Source: Mycobacterium pseudokansasii | GTDB lineage: Bacteria; Actinomycetota; Actinomycetes; Mycobacteriales; Mycobacteriaceae | DNA length: 64,000 bases | Assembly: GCF_900566075.1 (NCBI RefSeq) | Contig: NZ_UPHU01000001.1 | Span: 2,542,001-2,606,000, forward strand | Direction: 5' to 3' | Shown: piece by piece, positions 27,869 to 37,404 of the stretch | Numbering within the stretch: the stretch's first letter is position 1 | How the letters are laid out: each line of letters starts with the position of its first letter | Program-made: the position numbers and the translations under genes | The notes under the pieces: model-generated | What the model was told of the DNA's origin: nothing | Database searches by the model: none | What the model saw: only the letters and a program-made list of their open reading frames with translations

Positions 27869-28432
27869 ATGGCTACTGCGAGTGATGCCGCGAACGGCCG
27901 CGAACTGATGTCCGCCGCCGACGTCGGTCGCACCATTTCCCGCATCGCGCACCAGGTCATCGAAAAAACTGCGCTCGATAGCCCCGACTCGCCGAGGGTG
28001 GTGCTGCTGGGCATCCCGACCCGCGGCGTGACCCTGGCCCGGCGGCTGGCAACCCATATCCGTGAATACAGCGGTGTCGAGGTTGCCCATGGCGCGCTGG
28101 ACATCACGCTGTACCGCGACGACCTGATGAGCAAACCGCCGCGGCCGCTGGAAGAGACCTCCATCCCGGCCGGTGGTATCGACGATGCGCTGGTGATTCT
28201 CGTCGACGACGTGCTGTATTCCGGGCGCTCGGTGCGCTCGGCGTTGGACGCGTTGCGCGATGTGGGCCGGCCCCGCGCGGTGCAGTTGGCCGTCCTGGTC
28301 GACCGCGGCCACCGGGAACTGCCGGTGCGCGCCGATTACGTCGGCAAGAACGTGCCGACCTCCCGCAGCGAGAGCGTGCACGTGCAGCTGCGCGAACACG
28401 ACGGGCACGACGGCGTGGTGATCTCGCGATGA
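27869..28432 (+). CDS. pyrR: Bifunctional pyr operon regulator / uracil phosphoribosyltransferase
   Basis: A 187-residue PRTase-fold protein that binds pyr mRNA in response to UMP and has weak UPRTase activity. The PRPP-binding motif [21 protein letters not shown] lies near residues 109-129. The RNA-binding region includes [10 protein letters not shown] and GIPTRGV. The ATG at 27869 has AAGGAGG 12 nt upstream; longer frames from 27521 run through non-coding sequence. Its stop overlaps the pyrB ATG. It is the first gene of pyrR-pyrB-pyrC-Rv1382-carA-carB-pyrF. Confidence 0.94.
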   Translation: MATASDAANGRELMSAADVGRTISRIAHQVIEKTALDSPDSPRVVLLGIPTRGVTLARRLATHIREYSGVEVAHGALDITLYRDDLMSKPPRPLEETSIPAGGIDDALVILVDDVLYSGRSVRSALDALRDVGRPRAVQLAVLVDRGHRELPVRADYVGKNVPTSRSESVHVQLREHDGHDGVVISR

Positions 28433-29388
28433 CCCCGCGGCACCTCCTGGCGGCCGGTGACCTGAGCCGTGACGAAGCCACCGCCATCCTCGACGATGCC
28501 GACCGGTTCGCGCAGGCTCTGGTGGGCCGCGAGGTCCGCAAACTGCCGACCCTGCGCGGCCGCACCATCGTCACCATGTTCTACGAGAATTCGACCCGAA
28601 CCCGGGTGTCCTTCGAGGTGGCCGGTAAGTGGATGAGCGCCGACGTGATCAACGTCAGCGCGACCGGATCCTCGGTGGGCAAGGGCGAGTCGCTGCGCGA
28701 CACCGCGCTGACCCTGCGTGCGGCCGGCGCCGATGCCCTGATCATCCGGCACCCGGCCTCGGGTGCGGCGCGTTTGCTGGCCGACTGGACCAGAAACGGC
28801 GAGGACGGCCCGTCGGTGATCAACGCCGGCGATGGCACCCACGAGCACCCCACCCAGGCGCTGCTGGATGCGCTGACCATCCGGCAGCGGCTCGGCGGCA
28901 TCGAGGGCCGTCGCGTCGTGATCGTCGGCGACATCCTGCACAGCCGGGTGGCGCGCTCCAACGTCATGTTGCTGCACACGCTGGGCGCTGAGGTGGTGCT
29001 GGTGGCGCCGCCGACATTGCTGCCGGTGGGGGCTGACGGTTGGCCCGTCACCGTGTCCTACGACTTCGACGCCGAATTACCGGCCGCCGACGCGGTGCTG
29101 ATGCTGCGGGTGCAGGCCGAGCGGATGACCGGCGGTTTCTTCCCGTCCGCGCGTGAGTATTCGGTGCGCTACGGCCTTTCCGACCGGCGGCAGGCGATGC
29201 TGCCCGGCCGTGCCGTGGTGCTGCATCCCGGGCCGATGCTGCGTGGTATGGAGATCGCTTTTTCGGTTGCCGACTCGTCGCAATCGGCTGTGCTGCAACA
29301 GGTTTCCAACGGTGTTCATGTGCGGATGGCGGTGTTGTTCCACCTGCTGGTGGGGGCCGAGTCGGCCGGGAAAGAAGGCGCGGCGTGA
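28429..29388 (+). CDS. pyrB: Aspartate carbamoyltransferase catalytic chain
   Basis: It forms carbamoyl aspartate from carbamoyl phosphate and aspartate, step two of UMP synthesis. At 319 residues it equals the length recalled for H37Rv. The carbamoyl-phosphate site [11 protein letters not shown] lies around residues 49-59, [11 protein letters not shown] at about 142, and the aspartate-loop [11 protein letters not shown] at about 266. No regulatory pyrI is present, as expected for this ATCase class. The ATG overlaps the pyrR stop, and the TGA overlaps the pyrC GTG. Confidence 0.96.
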   Translation: MTPRHLLAAGDLSRDEATAILDDADRFAQALVGREVRKLPTLRGRTIVTMFYENSTRTRVSFEVAGKWMSADVINVSATGSSVGKGESLRDTALTLRAAGADALIIRHPASGAARLLADWTRNGEDGPSVINAGDGTHEHPTQALLDALTIRQRLGGIEGRRVVIVGDILHSRVARSNVMLLHTLGAEVVLVAPPTLLPVGADGWPVTVSYDFDAELPAADAVLMLRVQAERMTGGFFPSAREYSVRYGLSDRRQAMLPGRAVVLHPGPMLRGMEIAFSVADSSQSAVLQQVSNGVHVRMAVLFHLLVGAESAGKEGAA

Positions 29389-30677
29389 GTGTGCTGATCC
29401 GCGGGGTGCGGCTCTACGGCGAGGGGGAGCGGGTCGATGTACTGGTCGATGACGGCCAGATCGCCGACATCGGCGCGGGGCTGGCCATCCCGGAGCGGGC
29501 CGACGTCATCGACGCCACCGGCCAGGTTCTGCTGCCCGGACTGGTCGACCTGCACACCCATCTGCGCGAGCCCGGCCGCGAATACGCCGAGGATATCGAA
29601 ACTGGCTCGGCCGCAGCGGCTTTGGGCGGCTACACCGCGGTATTCGCAATGGCCAACACCCATCCGGTGGCCGACAGCCCGGTGGTCACCGACCACGTGT
29701 GGCGCCACGGTCAGGAGGTTGGCCTGGTCGACGTACACCCGGTCGGCGCGGTGACGGTGGGGCTGGCCGGAGCCGAACTCACCGAGATGGGCATGATGAA
29801 CGCCGGCGCCGCACAGGTACGGATGTTCTCCGACGACGGCGTCTGCGTGCACGACCCGCTGGTGATGCGCCGCGCCCTGGAATATGCCACCGGCCTGGGC
29901 GTGCTGATCGCCCAGCACGCCGAGGAGCCCAGGCTGACCGTCGGGGCCGTCGCGCACGAGGGCCCGAACGCCGCGCGGCTGGGCCTGTCGGGCTGGCCGA
30001 GGGCCGCCGAGGAATCCATCGTGGCCCGCGACGCGCTGCTGGCCCGCGATGCGGGCGCCCGGGTGCACATCTGCCACGCCTCTACCGCGGGTACTGTGGA
30101 GATCCTGAAATGGGCTAAAGGCCAAGGTATTTCGATCACAGCCGAGGTCACCCCACACCATTTGCTGCTCGACGACGGCCGACTGGCCGGCTACGACGGG
30201 GTGAACCGGGTCAACCCGCCGCTGCGCGAAGCCGTAGACACCATCGCACTGCGGCAAGCACTGGCCGAGGGGATCATCGACTGTGTGGCCACCGACCACG
30301 CCCCGCACGCCGAGCATGAGAAGTGTGTCGAATTCGCCGCAGCGCGCCCCGGCATGCTCGGGTTGCAGACGGCCCTGTCGGTGGTGGTGCAGACCATGGT
30401 GCGGCCGGGCCTGTTGGACTGGCGCGGCGTGGCGCGGGTGATGAGCGAGAATCCGGCGCGGATCGTGGGCTTGCCTGATCAGGGGCGCCCGCTGCAGGTG
30501 GGGGAGCCGGCCAATCTGACCGTGGTGGACCCCGACGCCACCTGGACGGTCTCCGGGGCCGAGCTGGCCAGCCGGTCGGCCAACACTCCCTACGAGTCGA
30601 TGACATTGCCGGCCGCCGTGACGTTGACCTTACTGCGCGGGAAGGTCACCGCCCGGGACGGAAAGAGTCCCGCATGA
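29385..30677 (+). CDS. pyrC: Dihydroorotase
   Basis: A zinc amidohydrolase that cyclises carbamoyl aspartate to dihydroorotate. The 430 residues match the H37Rv length. Metal ligands are visible in [10 protein letters not shown] (about residues 58-67), ICHASTAG and the final CVATDHAPH Asp motif (about residue 302-310). It is a type I dihydroorotase, as usual beside pyrB. The GTG overlaps the pyrB stop. The TGA overlaps the ATG of the MIRU-like element's small frame. Confidence 0.96.
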   Translation: MSVLIRGVRLYGEGERVDVLVDDGQIADIGAGLAIPERADVIDATGQVLLPGLVDLHTHLREPGREYAEDIETGSAAAALGGYTAVFAMANTHPVADSPVVTDHVWRHGQEVGLVDVHPVGAVTVGLAGAELTEMGMMNAGAAQVRMFSDDGVCVHDPLVMRRALEYATGLGVLIAQHAEEPRLTVGAVAHEGPNAARLGLSGWPRAAEESIVARDALLARDAGARVHICHASTAGTVEILKWAKGQGISITAEVTPHHLLLDDGRLAGYDGVNRVNPPLREAVDTIALRQALAEGIIDCVATDHAPHAEHEKCVEFAAARPGMLGLQTALSVVVQTMVRPGLLDWRGVARVMSENPARIVGLPDQGRPLQVGEPANLTVVDPDATWTVSGAELASRSANTPYESMTLPAAVTLTLLRGKVTARDGKSPA

Positions 30678-30757
30678 ACCGCGCCGGTGACGATGCACAG
30701 CAACAGAGCGATGTGGGGGTACCTCCCGCTTGCGGGGGAGAGGAGCGGCGCGCATGA
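30674..30757 (+). repeat. MIRU-like element with a 27-codon frame coupled at both ends
   Basis: The 84 nt between pyrC and the Rv1382 homologue contain the strings CGCCGGTGACGATGCA and CTCCCGCTTGCGGGGGAG, which I know as parts of mycobacterial interspersed repetitive units. They encode a 27-residue frame ([11 protein letters not shown]...GGEERRA). Its ATG overlaps the pyrC stop and its TGA overlaps the next ATG, the arrangement described for MIRUs. The peptide itself probably has no function; the frame would keep ribosomes moving through the operon. CCCGC-TT-GCGGG can form a small hairpin inside. Confidence 0.7.
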
Positions 30758-31251
30758 ACTCGGGCACGCTGGCGGGCTCGATGATCTTCGCGGCGGTGCT
30801 GGTGGTGACGATCACGGTGGTGATCGCGCTGATGATGCGCGGCTGGCGGCGGCGCTCGCAGCAGCAGGCCGAACTGATCGGCGAGTTGCCCGACGTGCCT
30901 GACGAACTGGGTCCCGCGTCTATCACCACCCGCGGCATCTATGTCGGCTGCACGTTGTCGCCAGCCTGGAACGACCGGGTGGCGGTGGGCGATCTCGGGT
31001 ACCGCAGCAGGGCGGTGCTGAGCCGCTATCCGATCGGAATTCTGATGGAACGCGTTGGTGCGCAGCCGCTTTGGATTCCCCGGCAGTCCATTACCGCGCT
31101 GCGTGCCGAGCGCGGCATCGTCGGTAAGGTCGCCGCCCGGGACGGGATTTTGGCGATCCGGTGGCAACTTCCGTCGGGCACCGAAATCGACACCGGGTTT
31201 CGCGCGGATAACCGCGACGACTACCACGGCTGGTTGGAAGGAGCCGCGTGA
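30754..31251 (+). CDS. Single-TM protein in the pyr operon (Rv1382 homologue)
   Basis: A 165-residue protein with one N-terminal transmembrane helix (about residues 7-30) followed by a basic anchor [10 protein letters not shown]. The soluble cytosolic domain is well conserved, with [27 protein letters not shown] and [10 protein letters not shown]. Its role is unknown; it has stayed between pyrC and carA, so a link to pyrimidine or carbamoyl-phosphate metabolism is possible. The ATG at 30754 overlaps the stop of the small MIRU frame, and its stop overlaps the carA GTG. Confidence 0.8.
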   Translation: MNSGTLAGSMIFAAVLVVTITVVIALMMRGWRRRSQQQAELIGELPDVPDELGPASITTRGIYVGCTLSPAWNDRVAVGDLGYRSRAVLSRYPIGILMERVGAQPLWIPRQSITALRAERGIVGKVAARDGILAIRWQLPSGTEIDTGFRADNRDDYHGWLEGAA

Positions 31252-32372
31252 CCAAGGCCCTGCTGGTACTTGAGGACGGCCGCGTCTTCACCGGAACGCC
31301 GTTCGGCGCCATCGGCCAAACCCTGGGCGAAGCCGTGTTCAGCACTGGCATGTCCGGTTACCAGGAGACGCTGACCGACCCCAGCTATCACCGCCAGATC
31401 GTGGTGGCCACCGCGCCGCAGATCGGCAACACCGGCTGGAACGGCGAGGACGCCGAGAGCCGCGGCGACAAGATCTGGGTCGCCGGCTACGCGGTGCGTG
31501 ACCCGTCGCCGCGAGCCTCCAACTGGCGCGCCACCGGCACCCTCGAAGACGAGCTGATCCGCCAGCACATCGTCGGCATCGCCGGCATCGACACCCGGGC
31601 CGTGGTGCGTCATCTGCGCAGCCGAGGGTCGATGAAGGCAGGTGTCTTCTCCGGCGAGTCGTTGGCCGAGCCGGCCGAGCTGCTGCAGCGCGTGCAGGGT
31701 CAGCCGCCCATGCTGGGCGCCGATCTCGCCGGCGAGGTCAGTACCCCGCAGCCGTATGTCGTCGAACCCGAAGGGCCACCGGGACTTCCCAGGCTCACCG
31801 TCGTCGCACTCGACCTGGGTATCAAGACCAACACGCCGCGCAACTTCGCCCGGCGCGGGATCCGCAGTTACGTACTGCCCTCGTCGGCGAGTTTCGACCA
31901 GATCGCCGACATCAACCCACACGGCGTGTTCCTGTCCAACGGCCCCGGTGACCCGGCGACCGCCGACCGCGTCGTCGCGCTCACCCGTGAGGTGCTGGGC
32001 GCAGGAATCCCGTTGTTCGGCATCTGTTTCGGTAATCAGATCCTGGGCCGCGCGCTGGGGCTGTCGACCTACAAGATGGTCTTCGGTCACCGCGGGATCA
32101 ACATCCCGGTGATCGACCACGCCACCGGACGGGTCGCGGTGACCGCGCAAAACCACGGCTTCGCGCTGGAGGGGGAGGCCGGCCAGCGCTTCGACACGCC
32201 CTTCGGCCCGGCCGTCGTCAGCCACACCTGCGCCAACGACGGGGTGGTCGAGGGCGTCAGACTGACTGACGGACGGGCCTTTTCGGTGCAATACCACCCG
32301 GAGGCCGCAGCCGGTCCGCACGACGCGGAGTACCTGTTCGACCAATTTGTCGAGCTGATGGAGGGCCAGTGA
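31248..32372 (+). CDS. carA: Carbamoyl-phosphate synthase small subunit
   Basis: The glutaminase subunit delivers ammonia to CarB for carbamoyl phosphate used in arginine and pyrimidine synthesis. At 374 residues it is full length. The N-terminal CPSase_sm domain starts [15 protein letters not shown]. The class I amidotransferase domain has the nucleophile Cys260 in [11 protein letters not shown] and the His/Glu pair in [12 protein letters not shown]. The GTG overlaps the upstream stop. An 82-nt gap with two small hairpins separates it from carB. Confidence 0.95.
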   Translation: MTKALLVLEDGRVFTGTPFGAIGQTLGEAVFSTGMSGYQETLTDPSYHRQIVVATAPQIGNTGWNGEDAESRGDKIWVAGYAVRDPSPRASNWRATGTLEDELIRQHIVGIAGIDTRAVVRHLRSRGSMKAGVFSGESLAEPAELLQRVQGQPPMLGADLAGEVSTPQPYVVEPEGPPGLPRLTVVALDLGIKTNTPRNFARRGIRSYVLPSSASFDQIADINPHGVFLSNGPGDPATADRVVALTREVLGAGIPLFGICFGNQILGRALGLSTYKMVFGHRGINIPVIDHATGRVAVTAQNHGFALEGEAGQRFDTPFGPAVVSHTCANDGVVEGVRLTDGRAFSVQYHPEAAAGPHDAEYLFDQFVELMEGQ

Positions 32373-32384
32373 TGGTGAGGGCGG

Positions 32385-32416
32385 GTGTCCATACAGCGAC
32401 ACGCCGTAACAGGCGT
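32385..32416 (+). promoter_or_regulatory. Two overlapping small hairpins between carA and carB
   Basis: GTGTC (32385-32389) can pair with GACAC (32398-32402), and ACGCC (32401-32405) with GGCGT (32412-32416). The two stems share bases 32401-32402 and so cannot form fully together. They may affect relative carA/carB expression or simply be an inter-cistron spacer. Confidence 0.3.
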
Positions 32417-32454
32417 ACAGCTGCATACGCTCGCGCCCAGAAAGGGGACTGCTA

Positions 32455-35400
32455 GTGCCGCGTCGCTCCGACTTGCGCCACGTCCTGGTCATCGGCTCGG
32501 GGCCGATCGTCATCGGACAGGCCTGCGAGTTCGACTACTCCGGCACCCAGGCCTGCCGGGTGCTGCGCGCCGAGGGACTGCAGGTCAGCCTGGTCAACTC
32601 CAACCCGGCCACCATCATGACCGACCCGGAATACGCCGACCACACCTACGTCGAGCCCATCACCCCGGCCTTCGTCGAACGGGTGATCGCCCAACAGGCC
32701 GAGCGCGGCAACAAGATCGACGCGCTGCTGGCCACGTTGGGGGGCCAGACAGCGCTCAACACCGCGGTCGCGCTGTACGAGAACGGGGTGCTGGAACGCT
32801 ACGGGGTCGAGCTGATTGGCGCAGACTTCGACGCCATCCAGCGCGGCGAGGACCGGCAGCGGTTCAAGGACATCGTCACCAAGGTCGGCGGCGAATCGGC
32901 CCGCAGCCGAGTCTGTTTCACCATGGACGAGGTCCGCGAGACGGTGGCCGAGCTCGGCCTGCCGGTGGTGGTGCGGCCGTCGTTCACCATGGGCGGGCTG
33001 GGCTCGGGGATGGCGCATTCGGCCGACGAGGTGGACCGGATGGCCGGTGCCGGGCTGGCCGCCTCACCCAGCGCCAACGTGCTGATCGAAGAATCGATTT
33101 ACGGCTGGAAGGAATTCGAGCTCGAGCTGATGCGCGACGGCCACGACAACGTGGTGGTGGTGTGCTCGATCGAAAACGTCGACCCGCTGGGCGTGCACAC
33201 CGGCGACTCGGTCACCGTCGCGCCGGCGATGACCCTGACCGACCGCGAGTACCAGCGGATGCGTGATCTGGGCATCGCGATCCTGCGCGAGGTCGGTGTG
33301 GACACCGGCGGCTGCAACATCCAGTTCGCGGTCAACCCCCGCGACGGCCGGCTGATCGTGATCGAGATGAACCCGCGGGTGTCGCGGTCAAGTGCGTTGG
33401 CGTCCAAGGCCACCGGGTTCCCGATCGCTAAGATCGCCGCGAAGCTGGCCATCGGATACACCCTCGACGAGATCGTCAACGACATCACCAAGGAAACCCC
33501 GGCCTGCTTCGAGCCCACCCTGGACTACGTCGTGGTCAAGGCGCCGCGGTTCGCATTCGAGAAATTCCCCGGCGCCGACCCGACGCTGACCACCACCATG
33601 AAATCCGTGGGCGAGGCAATGTCGTTGGGCCGCAACTTCGTCGAGGCGCTCGGCAAGGTGATGCGCTCGCTGGAGACCACCCGCGCCGGGTTCTGGACGG
33701 CCCCCGACCCCGAAGGCGACGTCGATGAGGTGCTCACCCGGCTGCAGACCCCCACCGAAGGCCGGCTCTACGACATCGAACTGGCCCTGCGGCTGGGTGC
33801 CTCGGTGGAACAAGCCGCCGAGGCCAGCGGTGTCGACCCGTGGTTCGTCGCCCAGATCGGTGAGCTGGTCAAGCTGCGCGCCGAACTGGTCGACGCGCCG
33901 GTACTGGACGCCGAGTTGCTGCGACACGCCAAACACAGCGGACTGTCGGATCGCCAGATCGCGTCACTGCGGCCGGAATTGGCGGGGGAGGCCGGGGTCC
34001 GATCACTGCGCGAGCGGCTGGACATCCACCCGGTGTACAAGACGGTGGACACCTGCGCGGCGGAGTTCGAGGCCAAGACGCCCTACCATTACAGCAGCTA
34101 CGAGCTGGACCCGGCCGCCGAGACGGAGGTGGCGCCGCAGACCGAGAAACCCAAAGTGCTGATCCTGGGGTCCGGGCCCAACCGCATCGGGCAGGGCATC
34201 GAATTCGACTACAGCTGCGTGCACGCGGCAACCACGTTGAGCCAGGCCGGTTTTGAGACCGTGATGATCAACTGCAACCCGGAGACGGTGTCCACCGACT
34301 ACGACACCGCCGACCGGCTGTACTTCGAGCCGCTGACCTTCGAGGACGTGCTCGAGGTGTTCCACGCCGAGCAACAGTCGGCCGCAGGCGGCCCCGGTCC
34401 TCAATCTGGAGTGGCGGGTGTGATCGTGCAACTCGGCGGCCAGACCCCGCTCGGGCTGGCGCAGCGACTTGCCGACGCCGGCGTCCCGATCGTGGGCACC
34501 CCACCGGAGGCGATCGATCTGGCCGAGGACCGCGGTGCCTTCGGCGATCTGCTGTGCACCGCGGGGTTGCCGGCGCCGAAATACGGCACCGCGACGACGT
34601 TCGCGCAGGCCCGCCGGATCGCCGACGAGATCGGCTATCCGGTGCTGGTGCGGCCGTCGTATGTGTTGGGTGGCCGGGGCATGGAGATCGTCTACGACGA
34701 GGAGACGCTGAAGGGCTACATCACCCGGGCCACCCAGCTCTCGCCCGAACATCCGGTGCTTGTAGACCGTTTCCTCGAAGATGCGGTGGAGATCGACGTG
34801 GATGCGCTCTGCGACGGCGCCGAGGTCTACATCGGCGGAATCATGGAACACATCGAGGAAGCCGGCGTCCACTCCGGCGATTCGGCCTGCGCTCTGCCGC
34901 CGGTGACGTTGGGCCGCAGCGACATCGAGAAGGTGCGTAAGGCCACCGAAGCCATTGCGCACGGGATCGGGGTGGTCGGGCTGCTCAACGTGCAATACGC
35001 ACTCAAAGACGACGTCCTCTACGTCCTGGAGGCCAATCCGCGCGCCAGCCGTACCGTGCCTTTCGTATCCAAGGCCACCGCCGTCCCGCTCGCCAAGGCG
35101 TGCGCCCGGATCATGTTGGGCGCCAGTATTTCTCAGCTGCGTGCCGAAGGGATGCTGGTAGCCTCCGGTGACGGCGGGAACGCCGACCCCTACGCCCCCA
35201 TCGCGGTCAAAGAAGCCGTGTTGCCGTTCCACCGGTTCCGCCGCGCCGACGGCGCCGCCATCGATTCGCTGCTGGGCCCGGAGATGAAATCCACCGGCGA
35301 GGTGATGGGCATCGACCGTGATTTCGGCAGCGCGTTCGCCAAGAGTCAGACGGCAGCCTACGGCTCGCTGCCGGCCCACGGGACGGTGTTCGTCTCGGTC

Positions 35401-35820
35401 GCCAACCGCGACAAGCGCTCGCTGGTGTTCCCGGTGAAACGGCTCGCCGACTTGGGGTTTCGCGTTCTGGCCACCGAAGGGACCGCAGAGATGCTGCGCC
35501 GCAACGGGATTCCGTGTGACGAAGTACGCAAGCATTTCGAGTCACCGCAACCTGGCCGCCCCGAGATGTCGGCCGTCGACGCGATCCGAGCCGGCGAGGT
35601 TGACATGGTCATCAATACTCCCTACGGCAATTCCGGTCCGCGCATCGACGGCTACGAGATCCGTTCGGTCGCGGTGGCCGTCAACATTCCGTGCATCACC
35701 ACGGTGCAGGGCGCATCGGCCGCCGTACAGGGCATCGAAGCCGGGATCCGCGGCGACATCGGGGTGCGGTCGCTGCAGGAGCTGCACCGCGCGATCGATA
35801 CGCGGAGCGCCGACCGGTGA
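32455..35820 (+). CDS. carB: Carbamoyl-phosphate synthase large subunit
   Basis: A 1121-residue synthetase with two homologous ATP-grasp halves. The first starts with [19 protein letters not shown] (about residue 12) and the second with [19 protein letters not shown] (about residue 569). Metal/ATP motifs such as [18 protein letters not shown] and [18 protein letters not shown] confirm both active sites. The last 130 residues are the MGS-like allosteric domain. A Gly/Pro-containing insertion near [15 protein letters not shown] (about residue 645) makes it slightly longer than the about 1115 residues recalled for H37Rv. The GTG has AAAGGGG 7 nt upstream. Confidence 0.96.
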   Translation: MPRRSDLRHVLVIGSGPIVIGQACEFDYSGTQACRVLRAEGLQVSLVNSNPATIMTDPEYADHTYVEPITPAFVERVIAQQAERGNKIDALLATLGGQTALNTAVALYENGVLERYGVELIGADFDAIQRGEDRQRFKDIVTKVGGESARSRVCFTMDEVRETVAELGLPVVVRPSFTMGGLGSGMAHSADEVDRMAGAGLAASPSANVLIEESIYGWKEFELELMRDGHDNVVVVCSIENVDPLGVHTGDSVTVAPAMTLTDREYQRMRDLGIAILREVGVDTGGCNIQFAVNPRDGRLIVIEMNPRVSRSSALASKATGFPIAKIAAKLAIGYTLDEIVNDITKETPACFEPTLDYVVVKAPRFAFEKFPGADPTLTTTMKSVGEAMSLGRNFVEALGKVMRSLETTRAGFWTAPDPEGDVDEVLTRLQTPTEGRLYDIELALRLGASVEQAAEASGVDPWFVAQIGELVKLRAELVDAPVLDAELLRHAKHSGLSDRQIASLRPELAGEAGVRSLRERLDIHPVYKTVDTCAAEFEAKTPYHYSSYELDPAAETEVAPQTEKPKVLILGSGPNRIGQGIEFDYSCVHAATTLSQAGFETVMINCNPETVSTDYDTADRLYFEPLTFEDVLEVFHAEQQSAAGGPGPQSGVAGVIVQLGGQTPLGLAQRLADAGVPIVGTPPEAIDLAEDRGAFGDLLCTAGLPAPKYGTATTFAQARRIADEIGYPVLVRPSYVLGGRGMEIVYDEETLKGYITRATQLSPEHPVLVDRFLEDAVEIDVDALCDGAEVYIGGIMEHIEEAGVHSGDSACALPPVTLGRSDIEKVRKATEAIAHGIGVVGLLNVQYALKDDVLYVLEANPRASRTVPFVSKATAVPLAKACARIMLGASISQLRAEGMLVASGDGGNADPYAPIAVKEAVLPFHRFRRADGAAIDSLLGPEMKSTGEVMGIDRDFGSAFAKSQTAAYGSLPAHGTVFVSVANRDKRSLVFPVKRLADLGFRVLATEGTAEMLRRNGIPCDEVRKHFESPQPGRPEMSAVDAIRAGEVDMVINTPYGNSGPRIDGYEIRSVAVAVNIPCITTVQGASAAVQGIEAGIRGDIGVRSLQELHRAIDTRSADR

Positions 35821-36641
35821 CCGGCTTCGGCGTCCGGCTGGCCGAGGCCAAGGCGCGCCGGGGACCGCTGTGTTTGGGCATCGATCCCCACCCCGAGCTG
35901 CTGCGGGCCTGGGATCTGCCGGCCACCGCCGACGGCCTGGCCGCGTTCTGCGATATCTGCGTGCAGGCCTACGCCGGTTTCGCGGTGGTCAAGCCGCAAG
36001 TGGCGTTCTTCGAGGCCTACGGCGCCGCGGGATACACGGTGCTGGAACGCACCATTGCCACGTTACGAGCCAACGGGGTGCTCGTGCTGGCGGATGCCAA
36101 GCGCGGCGACATCGGCTCCACGATGGCCGCCTACGCCACGGCCTGGGCCGGCGACTCGCCGCTGGCCGCAGACGCCGTGACCGCCTCGCCGTATCTGGGG
36201 TTCGGGTCGCTGCGGCCGCTGCTGGAGGTCGCTGCGGCTCATGACCGAGGGGTGTTCGTGCTGGCGGCCACCTCCAATCCCGAGGGTGCGACGGTGCAGC
36301 GCGCCGACGCCGAGGGCCGCACGGTGGCGCAACTGATCGTCGATCACGTCGCCGCAGCCAACCGGGCGAGCGAACCCGGTCCCGGATCCGTCGGCGTGGT
36401 CGTCGGGGCAACCGTCCTGCAGCCCCCCGACCTGAGCGCCCTGGGCGGACCGGTGCTGGTGCCCGGTGTCGGCGTGCAGGGCGGGCGGCCCGAGGCGCTC
36501 GGCGGACTGGGCGGGGCGACGCCGGACCAGCTGTTGCCCGCGGTGTCGCGTGAGGTGTTGCGGGCGGGTCCCGGTATCGCGGCGATCCGGTCCGCGGCCC
36601 AACGATTACTCGAGGCCGTCGCCTACCTGTCGGCGGTGTAG
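35817..36641 (+). CDS. pyrF: Orotidine 5'-phosphate decarboxylase
   Basis: The last step of UMP synthesis, decarboxylating OMP to UMP. The 274 residues are of the longer actinobacterial type. The catalytic network is in [14 protein letters not shown] (about residues 90-103), with [12 protein letters not shown] at the start and VGVVVGAT plus [10 protein letters not shown] as phosphate-binding segments. The GTG overlaps the carB stop. The C-terminus reads [16 protein letters not shown] diverged second copy of this 3' end occurs 0.7 kb downstream (see 37280-37372). Confidence 0.95.
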   Translation: MTGFGVRLAEAKARRGPLCLGIDPHPELLRAWDLPATADGLAAFCDICVQAYAGFAVVKPQVAFFEAYGAAGYTVLERTIATLRANGVLVLADAKRGDIGSTMAAYATAWAGDSPLAADAVTASPYLGFGSLRPLLEVAAAHDRGVFVLAATSNPEGATVQRADAEGRTVAQLIVDHVAAANRASEPGPGSVGVVVGATVLQPPDLSALGGPVLVPGVGVQGGRPEALGGLGGATPDQLLPAVSREVLRAGPGIAAIRSAAQRLLEAVAYLSAV

Positions 36642-36654
36642 CGGCCCGTCCCGC

Positions 36655-37160
36655 TCACGGACAGGTCACGTCGACCCGGAACGATAGCTCGCGCATAGTG
36701 CCTTGCCCCTCTGGGAAAGCTTGGCCCGTCCCGGTGACCGTGTATCTCTTGCCGTCTTTGGGTCGCCGGACCTGGTGTCCAGGTAGGGCAGCTGGTAGGT
36801 GGTGCTTCCCGTCTTGAGCAAGATCGTAAAGCCGTTGACGCCCGGCGGTGTTTGATCCGACAGGGACAGGGTCACCGATGCTGAATCGTCGTAGGCGCTG
36901 ATGCGCGTCGTCTGATTCCCCGACTCTGTTGGCGTCGCGCTCGGATGCGCCGGCGAGGTGCGACACTCGACCCCGCCGGTGATTGCGTGAGAACGCCCTT
37001 CGACGGTCACGGTCGCGTTGCTGGCGACCGGACTCGAGCTCGGCGACGAAGCTGGCTGGCCGCCTTGCGTCGAGCATGCCGGCACAGTGACGCCCAGCAC
37101 GACAGCACCGAACGCGATAGTGCCGAGAACCTTCCGAACGGTTCCGCGCGAATTCGTCAT
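36655..37160 (-). pseudogene. LpqH-family (19 kDa antigen-like) lipoprotein, frameshifted
   Basis: The start MTNSRGTVRKVLGTIAFGAV gives a signal peptide with a PACS lipobox near residue 29. The body, with VTVEGRSHAITGGVECRT and PPGVNGFTILLKTGSTTYQLPY, matches the LpqH fold. The conserved C-terminus (GKRYTVTGTGQAFPEG, ending FRVDVTCP) is in another frame that stops at 36655. The two frames meet near 36770-36785, so a single-base indel has broken the gene; in the first frame it ends at 36666 with an unrelated tail. Either it is a recent pseudogene or there is a sequence error here. Confidence 0.7.
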
Positions 37161-37279
37161 CGCAGTCCTCTGTTGCCGGGCCAGGAGACGGGCCAGGAGA
37201 AATGTATGCCTCTGACGGCGTTGCCGGTAGGACTCCCACGGTGGGCACCGAAGGCGATAACTTTGGCGCCCAGACCCTG

Positions 37280-37372
37280 CCTGCCGAGGTTGCCGTGGTG
37301 GTTGCGATCCGGGCGCAGCGCGCGGCTGCCGAACGGATGCGCGACATCGTCGCCTACCTCGCCGCGGTGTGA
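37280..37372 (+). pseudogene. Relic of a pyrF 3' end
   Basis: An open stretch ends RAAAERMRDIVAYLAAV and a stop codon, matching the C-terminus of PyrF (intact gene here: [16 protein letters not shown]37Rv: AGERMRDAVAYLAAV as I recall). It is closer to the H37Rv ending than the intact gene is. It is open back to an ATG at 37202, but the upstream part is only weakly PyrF-like. Together with the intact pyrF it flanks the broken lipoprotein gene. Confidence 0.55.
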
Positions 37373-37404
37373 TTGCGGGCCGAGCGGCGCACCCGCCCTG
37401 CCGG

